Positions 8,208 to 15,927 of a stretch of DNA of 17,018 nucleotides are shown here, one piece after another. The position numbers were made by a program, and so were the translations under genes. Each line of letters begins with the position of its first letter. Within the stretch, counting starts at the first letter, position 1. Source of the stretch: Thermoleophilaceae bacterium (GTDB taxonomy: Bacteria > Actinomycetota > Thermoleophilia > Solirubrobacterales > Thermoleophilaceae); the NCBI GenBank assembly GCA_013695885.1, contig JACCZP010000257.1:1-17018 (forward strand), given 5' to 3'. The notes beneath the pieces were generated by a model that worked only from the letters and a program-made list of their open reading frames with translations, was not told the origin of the DNA and ran no database searches.

Positions 8208-9261
8208 CGGCGAGACGCTCCTTGAAGCTCTCGAGGGCGAGGACCGACGTGGGGTCCACGCCGGCCAGCACGGCCAGGTAGACGGACACGAGATCGCCGA
8301 GCAACACCAGCGAGAGGAGCCGCTCGAGCGCCGTGTCGCCTCGGGCCTCGACCCGGGTGACCCCCGCGGCGCGCGTGGCTTCCACCACCTCCGCGGTCAA
8401 CTCGAGGCGTCGCCGCAGCTCGGAACGCTGCCCCTCGTCTCCGAGGAATACCGCGTGCAGCGGTGCGAGACCACGGGCGCGCTCGTAGCCGATCAGTTCG
8501 TTGTGGTCGGCCTCGGGCAGCACCGAGGCAAACGACGGCAGCTTGGCGTTCTCGTTGAGCTGAGACTTCCAGCGCCGGGCCGCCGCGACGGTCGCGCCCG
8601 CTCCGTAGACCACCGGGAGCGCGCCCGCGAGGCCTCGGGCGATGGTCTTCGCCTCGGAGCCCTCGGGGGCGTCGGGGCCCCACTCCTCGATGAGCGTCTC
8701 GAGCAGCCGCCCGGCGGCCCGCACCTCCTCGGCCGGCGGGTCTCCCGCTCCGCACGCGGCCACGCACTCCAGGGCACCGACCGTCGTGTAGGCCACCGCC
8801 GCGCGCGGCTGGAGGCCCGACGGCACGCCGATCACGGGCACCCCCTCCGCGCGGGCGGAGTCCGCAAGCGCTCCTCCGGTGGTGAGCGCCACCCGCGACG
8901 CCCCGACGGCGCCGGCCGCGGCGAAGCACGCGAGCGTCTCCTCGGTGTAGCCCGAGTAGCTCGAGCAGAGGACGAGCGCACCGGCGCCGATCCAGGGGTC
9001 GAGCTCGTAGTCGCGCGAGACCCTGAGCGGCCGGCGCGCGCGCCGGCCGGTCGCGGCCACGGCCAACTCCCCGCCGACCGCCGACCCACCCATCCCGCAC
9101 AGGACGAGACCTTCGGGGGCGTCGCGACGAGGCAGCCCGGCAGCCTCCACGCGCCAGAGCGCGTCCTCCAGCTGCGCTGGGAGGTCGAGGACGTCGCCCA
9201 TGAGGTCCGAGTGGTCGACGGAGGCCACGGCGGCCGCCGAGAGCTCGCGGTGCGCACTCAT
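8200..9261 (-). CDS. Bifunctional phosphoglucose/phosphomannose isomerase
   Basis: The 353-residue enzyme belongs to the SIS-domain PGI/PMI family, which interconverts fructose-6-phosphate with glucose-6-phosphate and mannose-6-phosphate. Motifs include GMGGSA (56-61) at the first SIS phosphate site and SYSGYTEET (101-109). LNENAK (235-240) holds the candidate catalytic Glu237, and HNEL (253-256) the candidate catalytic His253. The start is ATG 9261, because it overlaps the stop of the upstream nucleotidyltransferase as ATGA; the longer frame open upstream is the antisense-like Gly/Arg-rich shadow of that gene. Translational coupling with the nucleotidyltransferase fits a supply line from fructose-6-phosphate to mannose-6-phosphate and then GDP-mannose. 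No phosphomannomutase is visible in the window. Confidence 0.88.
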   Translation of the reverse strand: MSAHRELSAAAVASVDHSDLMGDVLDLPAQLEDALWRVEAAGLPRRDAPEGLVLCGMGGSAVGGELAVAATGRRARRPLRVSRDYELDPWIGAGALVLCSSYSGYTEETLACFAAAGAVGASRVALTTGGALADSARAEGVPVIGVPSGLQPRAAVAYTTVGALECVAACGAGDPPAEEVRAAGRLLETLIEEWGPDAPEGSEAKTIARGLAGALPVVYGAGATVAAARRWKSQLNENAKLPSFASVLPEADHNELIGYERARGLAPLHAVFLGDEGQRSELRRRLELTAEVVEATRAAGVTRVEARGDTALERLLSLVLLGDLVSVYLAVLAGVDPTSVLALESFKERLAEP

Positions 9262-10292
9262 GACGCCACCCGCTCGCCCGGAGGCACGCGTGCTCCGGCG
9301 CCGACGTACGCCCCTCCGGCCACGCGGGCCCCCGCCCCGACCACCGCTCCACCCTCGATCCGCGCCCCCTCCTCCACCACCGCGCGCTCGGCCACGATGC
9401 TGTCGAGCACCGAGGCACGCGCTCCGATGCACACTCCGTCGAAGAGCACCGCACCGCTCAGACGGGCCTCGGGGGCCAGCTCGCACCGGGCTCCCACCAC
9501 CGAGAGCCCTCCCACCTCCGCGCCCTCGACCCGCGCGTCCGCGTGGATCAGCGAGCCGCTCGCCGTGCGCTCGGGGAGCGAGCTGGCCACCGTCCCGGTC
9601 AGCAGGTCACGGGTGGCCTCGAGGTAGCGCTCGGGCGTCCCGATGTCGTTGAAGTAGCCCTCGGCCAGATAGGCGTACAGCTCATCGCGATCGGCCAGCG
9701 CGGGGAATACCTCGCGCTCGAAGGACACCGCGCGGCCGGCGGCCATCCCCTCGACCGCCCTGCGCTCAAGCACGTAGGCGCCGGCGTTGATCCGGTTGGT
9801 GGGCGCCGGCCCGTGCTGCTTCTCGAGGAAGGCCTCGACGCGACCGTCGGCCGCCGTGGGCACCACGCCGTAGCTCGACGGGTCGTCCACGGCCACCAGC
9901 GCGATGGTCGCGACCGCCCCCGTCTCCCCGTGACGGGCGATCAGCGCGGAGAGGTCCAGATCGGTCAGCACGTCGCCGTTCAGCACCAGCAGGCGCTCCT
10001 CGAGCATCCCGAGGTCGGCAGCCAGGCGGACCGGGCCGGCGGTGCCGAGCGGCTCCTCCTCGGTCACGTAGCGCAGGGCGATGTCTCCGTGCTCGCCGCC
10101 GAGCACACGCTTCACGTCCGCGGCCAAGAACCCGCAGGAGAGGATGGCCTCCCGGATGCCGTGAGCTGCCAGCCAGTCGAGCATGAACGAGAGGAACGGC
10201 CGTCCGGCGAGGGGCATCACCGGCTTCGGGACGGTGAGGGTGAGGGGCCGAAGCCTGGTCCCCGCCCCGCCGGCGAGGACTAGCGCCTGCAC
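9258..10292 (-). CDS. Sugar-1-phosphate nucleotidyltransferase, probable mannose-1-phosphate guanylyltransferase
   Basis: This 344-residue protein has the nucleotidyltransferase signature LAGGAGTRLRPLTLTVPKP (6-24), the NGD metal site (105-107), EK (157-158), NAGAYV (169-174) and YFNDIGTPERY (213-223). A C-terminal beta-helix repeat tail runs from about 245 to 335 (VVGAGARVAGGAYVGAGARV near the end). The overall pattern fits bacterial and archaeal GDP-mannose pyrophosphorylase-like enzymes, and the coupling to a phosphomannose isomerase supports a mannose substrate, though glucose-1-phosphate remains possible. It starts at GTG 10292 with no obvious Shine-Dalgarno site, 76 bp after ugd, and ends in an ATGA overlap with the isomerase. 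The 76-bp gap contains CCCGGG repeats (10297-10311) and a CCCGGCCGGG palindrome (10349-10358) that could pair. Confidence 0.84.
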   Translation of the reverse strand: MQALVLAGGAGTRLRPLTLTVPKPVMPLAGRPFLSFMLDWLAAHGIREAILSCGFLAADVKRVLGGEHGDIALRYVTEEEPLGTAGPVRLAADLGMLEERLLVLNGDVLTDLDLSALIARHGETGAVATIALVAVDDPSSYGVVPTAADGRVEAFLEKQHGPAPTNRINAGAYVLERRAVEGMAAGRAVSFEREVFPALADRDELYAYLAEGYFNDIGTPERYLEATRDLLTGTVASSLPERTASGSLIHADARVEGAEVGGLSVVGARCELAPEARLSGAVLFDGVCIGARASVLDSIVAERAVVEEGARIEGGAVVGAGARVAGGAYVGAGARVPPGERVAS

Positions 10293-10368
10293 GCGGCCCG
10301 GGGAGCCCGGGGGCCTCGAGGCTCTCTCGCGACGGTCACCGGGGCGCGCCCGGCCGGGTCCATCGGCG

Positions 10369-13179
10369 TCAGTACCGCGGGGCGGCGACGGGATGCGCCT
10401 CTCGGGGCGGCCCCGCCACCGACCGACCTACGCCCTCGTACAGGAAGCCCGCCGCGCGCAGAGCCTCTCCGTCGAGGAAGTTGCGCCCGTCGACCACCAC
10501 CGCGCCCGCCATGCGGTCCTTGACCGCGCCCGACCAGTCGAGCTGGCCGAACTCCGGCCACTCGGTCACGAGCACCGCCGCGTCGGCTCCGTCGAGGGCA
10601 TCGATCGCGCTGTCGCAGAGCCGCGCCCCACCGAGCATGTCGGCGGCGTTGGCCGCTGCCACCGGGTCGTAGACGCGGACCTGGGCGCCCTCGCCCTGCA
10701 GCCGCGCAGCCAGGACCAGCGCGGTGGCCTCCCGCACGTCGTCGGTGTTCGGCTTGAATGCGACGCCGAGCAGCGCGATCTCCCGCCCCACGAGCGAGCC
10801 GAGGTGCTTCTGGAGCTTGCCGATCGTGCGTCGCTTCTGGAGCTCGTTCACCTCGATGACCGCGGTGAGGAGCTGAAAGTGGTAGCCCGAGTTGCCGGCC
10901 AGCTGCTTGAGCGCGGAGACGTCCTTGGGGAAACAGTTGTGGGTGACCAGTCCTCCCGTGGTGACGAATGTCTGGGGTCCCGGAACCTCCATCGAGAAGA
11001 CCGGCCCGGTGAACGACCGGCGCGTGACCGACGTGACGCGGACCCATGCGCTTCCGTCCTCGCACCGCCGGTAGCCCGTCGGCGCGATCCGCTTGGCTTG
11101 ATGGCTGAGGGAATCGCGTACGGCGCCGCGCTCGGCCTGGGGAACGAGGAACAGGGCTCGTTCGACCTGCTCGGCTCCGGCGAGCACTATCCAGTGGTTG
11201 TCCTGCGTCGACTTCGCGGTCCGCCCGACCTTCCACCTCGCAGCGAGCCCGAGGTCACCCAGGAGGCGTAGGACCCCGTCGGCCAGCACGCGGCTCGCGG
11301 ATCCCCACTCGAGCACGACGCTCGGTCCGCCGGAGACGTACGACCACGAGCCGTCTCCGTGCCAGAGCCCGCTCAGCAGCGCTCGCTTCGCGACGTCGGG
11401 CTGGCTCCAGATGAGATCCGGGACGCGCTGCCGGTAGCAGTTGCGCCCTAGTCCTAGGATCTCGATCCACCAGCCGGCGAGGATGCGCGAGGAGACGACG
11501 ACCGCGGTCGTGGTGGGGAACGTCCGGACGTCCGCCTTTGTCCCGTGCCGCCTCCAGAAGCCCGCGACCTCGTCCACCAGGTCGGACTCCTTGGTGGGAT
11601 GGAACGACCACTGAAGGCGATGACGACTCCCCCTCTCTCCGTCCACCGTGCAGTGGCCCTCCGCGAGGTACAGGCCGACTACCCGCCAGAAACTCTCATC
11701 GGCGATGATCGAGGTGGGTATCTCGCTGCCGTTGCGGGCGGTCGCCACGGTGGCGTCATCGACCGGAACGTCGAGCGTCCGCGCTTCGTCGAGCCGCATC
11801 GCCCCACTGCGGACGATGTCGTGGATCCGGGTGAGCGATCCCCTCGGGTGTTCGAGCGCTGTCGCCCGGACCGAGGCGTTGGCGGATGCCAGCCGGTCGA
11901 TGTGTGCGCGCGGCGGGCGAAGAATGACGTCACGATCCACGAGTCCTGTCGCCGCCGCGCCTGCCAGGGTCTCGAGCGCGAGAGGTCGGCTCTGGGGGGC
12001 TTCGGACCCCGTCGAGCCTTGGGCGAGCGGCAGCCAGTCCTCAGAGGTCAGGTCCTCGGCGAGCTTGCGGCCGAGTGACCCTCCCGCCGCGTCGGTCGCG
12101 AGGAACGGGTGGTCCGGGGTGCACCGGACGCGACGCCCCATCTTGGTCCGGACCTCGAGCACGTCGCCGTCGTAGGGTCGCCGGGTAAGGACCTCGACGC
12201 GACGAAACCGCGGCGCCCTGTCGTCCTGCTCCCACGAAAGGACCTCGAGTCCATCGGGCGCGATCTGAGTCTCCTCCTCGGCGGCGAGGCCCTGCTGGGT
12301 CGCAGCGCGTTCGAACAGCTCCGCGAGCGAGGTCAGGTCGACGCGCCCGTCAACCCGCGTGAGCACGGTCTCCTCCGCCAGGAGGCACGAGCCCCCGTAG
12401 CCGATGCCCGCCTGTAGGAACTTCGGGCCGATACGGGAGTCGAGCCCCATGCCGCGGGCCACCTCGAGAACGTCGGCACCGAGCTCCTCGGACACGTTGG
12501 CGATCTCGTTGATGAACGAGATCTTGGTGGCGAGGAAGGCGTTCGAGGCCAGCTTGATCATCTCCGCGCTGGCCACGTCGGTGCGCACCACCGGCGCCCG
12601 CAGCGGGGCGTACAGCGCCTCGACACGGTCGCCGAAGGCCTCGGAGGCGGCGTCGGCGCCCACCACCACTCGCTCCGGGCCCATGAAGTCCTCGACCGCT
12701 GTGCCCTCCTTCAGGAACTCGGGGTTGGACACGTAGCCGAGGTCGGTGGGCGCCCGCCGCCCGATCGAGCGCCCGGTGCCCACGGGCACGGTGCTCTTCA
12801 TCACGAGCGCGTGGTCGGGCGAGTCCCCGAGCTCCTCGAGCACCCGCTCCACGCGCGAGAGGTCGGCGTCGCCTGAGTAGGTGGGCGGAGTGTCCACGCA
12901 GCAGAACAGAAGCGACGCGTTCGGCAGGACGTCGGCCATCTCGGTGGTGAAGTGCAGCCGCTCCGCGTTGCGGGCCACCAGCTCGGCCAGCCCCGGCTCG
13001 TGGATTGGCACCTCGCCGCGCGAGAGGCTCTCCACCTTCGCCGCCAGGATGTCGCGGCAGTACACCTCGTGGCCGAGCTCGGCGAAGCAGGCGGCGGTGA
13101 CGAGGCCGACCCACCCCGCGCCGATCACGCCGACGGGCTCGCTCGGGGAGTGGCCGTCGTCGGTGGCGCGTGCGCTCAT
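10369..13179 (-). CDS. ugd: UDP-glucose 6-dehydrogenase interrupted by an intein
   Basis: The 936-residue precursor should splice to a 452-residue UDP-glucose dehydrogenase that oxidises UDP-glucose to UDP-glucuronate with two NAD+. The N-extein (1-264) has the NAD loop GVIGAGWVG (17-25), NPEFLKEG (152-159) with the conserved Glu and Lys, and MIKLASNAFLATKISFINE (207-225) with Lys209 and Asn213. It ends at GIGYGGS. The C-extein starts CFPKDV and includes GVAFKPNTDDVREA, both family landmarks. The cysteine of GGSCFPKD is the thiohemiacetal-forming catalytic residue. ATG 13179 has no Shine-Dalgarno site; TAATAA at 13196-13191 could be the -10 of a nearly leaderless transcript. It lies downstream of an LCP gene and upstream of nucleotide-sugar genes, supplying glucuronate for surface polymers. 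Confidence 0.93.
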   Translation of the reverse strand: MSARATDDGHSPSEPVGVIGAGWVGLVTAACFAELGHEVYCRDILAAKVESLSRGEVPIHEPGLAELVARNAERLHFTTEMADVLPNASLLFCCVDTPPTYSGDADLSRVERVLEELGDSPDHALVMKSTVPVGTGRSIGRRAPTDLGYVSNPEFLKEGTAVEDFMGPERVVVGADAASEAFGDRVEALYAPLRAPVVRTDVASAEMIKLASNAFLATKISFINEIANVSEELGADVLEVARGMGLDSRIGPKFLQAGIGYGGSCLLAEETVLTRVDGRVDLTSLAELFERAATQQGLAAEEETQIAPDGLEVLSWEQDDRAPRFRRVEVLTRRPYDGDVLEVRTKMGRRVRCTPDHPFLATDAAGGSLGRKLAEDLTSEDWLPLAQGSTGSEAPQSRPLALETLAGAAATGLVDRDVILRPPRAHIDRLASANASVRATALEHPRGSLTRIHDIVRSGAMRLDEARTLDVPVDDATVATARNGSEIPTSIIADESFWRVVGLYLAEGHCTVDGERGSRHRLQWSFHPTKESDLVDEVAGFWRRHGTKADVRTFPTTTAVVVSSRILAGWWIEILGLGRNCYRQRVPDLIWSQPDVAKRALLSGLWHGDGSWSYVSGGPSVVLEWGSASRVLADGVLRLLGDLGLAARWKVGRTAKSTQDNHWIVLAGAEQVERALFLVPQAERGAVRDSLSHQAKRIAPTGYRRCEDGSAWVRVTSVTRRSFTGPVFSMEVPGPQTFVTTGGLVTHNCFPKDVSALKQLAGNSGYHFQLLTAVIEVNELQKRRTIGKLQKHLGSLVGREIALLGVAFKPNTDDVREATALVLAARLQGEGAQVRVYDPVAAANAADMLGGARLCDSAIDALDGADAAVLVTEWPEFGQLDWSGAVKDRMAGAVVVDGRNFLDGEALRAAGFLYEGVGRSVAGPPREAHPVAAPRY
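10936..12387 (-). mobile_element. Intein in UDP-glucose dehydrogenase with LAGLIDADG homing endonuclease
   Basis: This 484-residue in-frame insertion begins at Cys1 (codon 12387-12385, CLLAEETVLT) and ends in His483-Asn484 (codon 10938-10936, GGLVTHN). It is followed by Cys+1 (TGT, 10935-10933). Block B is CTPDHPF at 89-95 with Thr90 and His93. Two dodecapeptide motifs of a homing endonuclease are GLYLAEGH (238-245, acidic Glu243) and GLWHGDGS (340-347, acidic Asp345). Block F is QTFVTTGG near the end. All class 1 splicing residues are present, so it should be active, and the endonuclease looks intact. Hand counts over a few 60-base stretches give about 65-70% GC, little different from the host gene, so there is no strong sign of recent transfer from a low-GC source. 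Confidence 0.95.
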
Positions 13180-13210
13180 GGCCCGGGAGGTTATTAGGCG
13201 TTTTCGAGGG

Positions 13211-13230
13211 CTCCGCGCGGGCGCGCGGAG
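13211..13230 (-). terminator. Strong GC hairpin between the LCP gene and ugd
   Basis: CTCCGCGC (13211-13218) and GCGCGGAG (13223-13230) form a perfect 8-bp stem with a 4-nt loop, 25 bp beyond the LCP gene stop. No U-tract follows on the minus strand (the next bases are CCCUCGAAAA), so it is either a U-less terminator or a transcript-stabilising stem. It would partly separate the dapE-like/LCP unit from ugd. Confidence 0.45.
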
Positions 13231-13255
13231 GCGGTCGCGAGGCCCACGGATCGGT

Positions 13256-14689
13256 CTACCGCGTGCGCGTGGAGCGGGCGATGGCCAGCATCTCGCGCTC
13301 GGAGATGGTCTGGAGCAGGGTGTTCGAGATCCAGTACACGCCCCGGTCGGTGCGCCAGGCCACGAGCCGCAGCCTGTCGCCGTCGTAGTGCAGGTCGAAG
13401 CGACGGCCGTCGATCGTCCGCGACTCCGACGGCGAGCGCAGGATGGGCGCGTCCTGCCACGCGGTGCCCTGGAGGCCGTAGTACTCGCCGACCTCGCCCG
13501 AGCGCACGACCATGCGGTAGGAGTTGTAGGCGCGGCCATCCGGTCCATCGATCCCGTACACGCGCGGAGCGTCGGCGAAGTAGCCCCCGGGCTTGTGAGC
13601 GGTCGGGAAGTAGATCGGGATCTTCGCCCCGGCCGCCTTGGCCTGCGCGGCCTGCTCCCGGCCGTCGGCGGTGGCGTCGTCGAGCTGGACGCTCCGGATC
13701 CCCCTGGTGCTCGGCTTGCGTCGCCGGCGGGGGGCCTCCTCCCCGCTGCGCGGGCCCTCGGTCTCCTGGACACCCAGGAACTGCTGGGTGAGCTTGCGCA
13801 CCTTCGCGCTGCTCGCGGTCACGTAGCTCGCGCCGATGTTGCCCTCGAAGTGGATCTCGGAGACCGGCTTGCCGGCGGAGGCGACGACCAGGCGCAGCAG
13901 ACGTAGCACCGACTCGCGCGTACGGATGTCCGACGTGGTGTAGCGGCCGAACAGCCGCACGAGGCGATCGCGCTCGCCCACGAGCCGCCCCACTCCCACC
14001 TGCTGCTTGGCCTGGCGCAGGAAGTCCTGCTGGCGGGCGGAGCGCACCAGGTCGTTGTCGTCGTGGCGGTAGCGGGAGTAGTCGAGGGCATCCTGGCCGC
14101 ACAGCTTCTGGTAGCCCTGCGGCACGTCGATGGTCGCGTACCTCATGGGGCCCGTGTTGTCGTTGAAGTAGCGGCGGTCGATGTCGACGTACACGCACCC
14201 GATGGCGTTCACCGCTTGCTTGAACCCGCTGAAGTCGACGTTGATCACGTGGTTGATCCGCAATCCCGTAAGCTGCTTGACGGTCTCGAGGCTGAGCTTC
14301 GGGCCTCCCAGGGCGTAGGCCTCGTTCAGCTTCTCGGTGCCGTGCCCGGGAACGTCCACCTTCAGGTCGCGCGGCAGCGACATCAGCGCGATCGCCTGCC
14401 GTGCCGGATCGAGCCGGGCGAGGATGATCGTGTCCGAGCGCTGACCGGCGGACAGACCGGAGCGCACGTCCTCGGAGTTCGCCGCGCGCTTGTCGGAGCC
14501 GATCAGCATGAGGGTCTGGGGCGTGCCGGTGTCGGCCTCGGCCAGGCTGGCGCCCAGGTCGAGCGCGGGGGCGGTCCCGAGCGCGGCCACCACCTTGTCG
14601 ACCTCGCTGATCGCAGCGTACGCCGTGGTCGAAGCCGACGCGGCCACGATCAGCAGCGAACCCAGGAGCAGCCGCTTCCAGGGCGCCAT
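13256..14689 (-). CDS. LytR-CpsA-Psr (LCP) family protein with extra C-terminal module
   Basis: LCP proteins transfer lipid-linked glycopolymers such as arabinogalactan, teichoic acids or capsule to peptidoglycan outside the membrane. The 477-residue protein has a short basic N-terminus and one membrane segment (about 7-26). The LCP domain spans roughly 58-235: LMLIGSDKR (60-68), RSDTIILARLD (84-94), SLPRDL (104-109), KLNEAYALGG, then DYSRYRH and DNDLVRSARQQDF, which include the conserved arginines of the phosphate pocket. After a basic linker (GEEAPRRRRKPSTR) there is a roughly 120-residue module with YYGLQGTAW, YDGDRLRLVAWRTDRGVYWISNTLL and a conserved-looking end. It does not look like the common LytR_C domain and has no function I can name. 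ATG 14689 begins 13 bp after the M20 peptidase stop, suggesting one operon. Confidence 0.87.
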   Translation of the reverse strand: MAPWKRLLLGSLLIVAASASTTAYAAISEVDKVVAALGTAPALDLGASLAEADTGTPQTLMLIGSDKRAANSEDVRSGLSAGQRSDTIILARLDPARQAIALMSLPRDLKVDVPGHGTEKLNEAYALGGPKLSLETVKQLTGLRINHVINVDFSGFKQAVNAIGCVYVDIDRRYFNDNTGPMRYATIDVPQGYQKLCGQDALDYSRYRHDDNDLVRSARQQDFLRQAKQQVGVGRLVGERDRLVRLFGRYTTSDIRTRESVLRLLRLVVASAGKPVSEIHFEGNIGASYVTASSAKVRKLTQQFLGVQETEGPRSGEEAPRRRRKPSTRGIRSVQLDDATADGREQAAQAKAAGAKIPIYFPTAHKPGGYFADAPRVYGIDGPDGRAYNSYRMVVRSGEVGEYYGLQGTAWQDAPILRSPSESRTIDGRRFDLHYDGDRLRLVAWRTDRGVYWISNTLLQTISEREMLAIARSTRTR

Positions 14690-14702
14690 GCCTGTGGACG
14701 TG

Positions 14703-15821
14703 TCAGGCAACGCGAACGGGGCGCAGCTCGAGGCGGCGGGGAACGCGACGGACGAACTCGACGAGCGCGCTCTTGTAGCCCTCGAGGGAGGAGATCGACA
14801 CCCACTCGTCGGGCCCGTGGTGACCTCCCCCCGAGGGGCCGAACTCGACGGCGGGAACGCCGGCGGCGAGGAAGGAGACAGCGTCGGAGGCGCCGTCGCG
14901 GCCCACGGAGATGCTCTCGGCGGGCGGGCCGCCCGGGCCGGAGGCGCGGTCGGCCACGACCTCGGCCAGAGTGCGCACGTAGGGATCGGCCCGGTCCACC
15001 ATCGCCGGGACGCGCTGGAAGAGCACCGAGACCTCGCTGTCGGGAAGCTCGCGCACGGCGGCGAGGATGGCATCGGGGTCCTGTCCGGGTAGGTAGCGCA
15101 CGTCGACGTCGACCAGGCAGAGGTCCGGCACCTTGTTGAGCGCGTCGCCCCCGTGGATGCGGCCGAGGTTGATCGAGGGACGGTCGAACAGCTCCGAGGA
15201 CTCGCGCGCGAAGGGCAGTGACTCGATTCGGCGGAAGGCGTCGAAGGCCTTCAGCACGGCGTTGTCACCGAGCCACGGGGTCGAGCCGTGGGCGGCCTTC
15301 CCGCGTATCGCCAGCCGCATGGCCAGCACCCCCTTGGCCTGCACGCCGATGCGCAGGTCGGTGGGCTCGCCGGTGATCGCGAAGTCGCCGGTGTGGCCGT
15401 CGGCGATCAGGTGGTCGGAGGCCTTCGGGCCCTCCTCCTCGGACTCCTCGTCGGCCACGCAGAGCAGGCGGACGCGAACGTCGCGCTGGTCGGCCAGGTC
15501 GCGGACCGCGCACATCATGGCCGCGAGGCCGCCCTTCATGTCGTAGGCGCCGCGGCCGTAGAGGCGGTCGCCCTCCACGCGCGGGAGGAACTGCTCAGGA
15601 GGGGCGGGCACGACGTCGAGGTGGCCGTGCAGGACCACCGTCGGGCCCTCCCCGGCGCCCACCGTCGCGGCCAGGAAGGGGCGGCCGTTGTGGCGGCCGT
15701 CGGAGACCTCGACGTCACGCGCCTCGAGCCAGCCCTTGACGAACCCGGTGGCGCTCTGGATGCCCTCGAGTGAGGTGGTCTCGTAGGTGATCAGACGCTC
15801 GGCCAGGGTCCGCTCCAGCAT
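14703..15821 (-). CDS. M20 family zinc metallopeptidase (DapE/ArgE/ACY1-like)
   Basis: This 372-residue di-zinc amidohydrolase shows the complete M20 set. HGHLDVVP has His67 as a metal ligand and Asp69 beside it. GRGAYDMKGG has bridging Asp94. DEESEEEG has Glu125, the general base, and Glu126, a ligand. GEPT has Glu152. GGGHHGPDEW near the C-terminus holds the last ligand. The dimerisation domain insert (KAAHGSTPWLG) is present. Members include succinyl-diaminopimelate desuccinylase, acetylornithine deacetylase and peptidases; a lysine/DAP role would suit the neighbouring wall genes, but the substrate cannot be assigned. Start ATG 15821 lacks a Shine-Dalgarno site; TATCCT at 15833-15828 is spaced as the -10 of a leaderless transcript. 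The LCP gene follows after 13 bp. The 106-bp gap upstream (15822-15927) contains no other gene. Confidence 0.85.
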   Translation of the reverse strand: MLERTLAERLITYETTSLEGIQSATGFVKGWLEARDVEVSDGRHNGRPFLAATVGAGEGPTVVLHGHLDVVPAPPEQFLPRVEGDRLYGRGAYDMKGGLAAMMCAVRDLADQRDVRVRLLCVADEESEEEGPKASDHLIADGHTGDFAITGEPTDLRIGVQAKGVLAMRLAIRGKAAHGSTPWLGDNAVLKAFDAFRRIESLPFARESSELFDRPSINLGRIHGGDALNKVPDLCLVDVDVRYLPGQDPDAILAAVRELPDSEVSVLFQRVPAMVDRADPYVRTLAEVVADRASGPGGPPAESISVGRDGASDAVSFLAAGVPAVEFGPSGGGHHGPDEWVSISSLEGYKSALVEFVRRVPRRLELRPVRVA

Positions 15822-15927
15822 CGGCTGAGGATAGCCGTGGGGCCGGGCGGGTCCGGTCTGTGGAGGGCTCTCCGAGATCGGCGCATGCGGTTGCGCGGTG
15901 CGCCGCGCGGTCCAGCGCAGACTGGCC

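Noticed and set aside
8200..9486. Longer isomerase start at 9486
   Set aside because: The extra 75 residues are a Gly/Arg-rich frame-shifted shadow of the nucleotidyltransferase's beta-helix repeats. ATG 9261 gives the ATGA overlap and a normal family start.
13180..13773. N-terminal extension of the ugd frame by about 198 residues
   Set aside because: The extension is Arg/Pro/Ser-rich shadow sequence overlapping the LCP gene on the same strand. The UDP-glucose dehydrogenase NAD-binding fold begins just after ATG 13179.
14690..15073. N-terminal extension of the LCP frame into the M20 gene
   Set aside because: The extra residues are low-complexity and overlap the conserved C-terminus of the peptidase. 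ATG 14689 leads directly into the membrane anchor.
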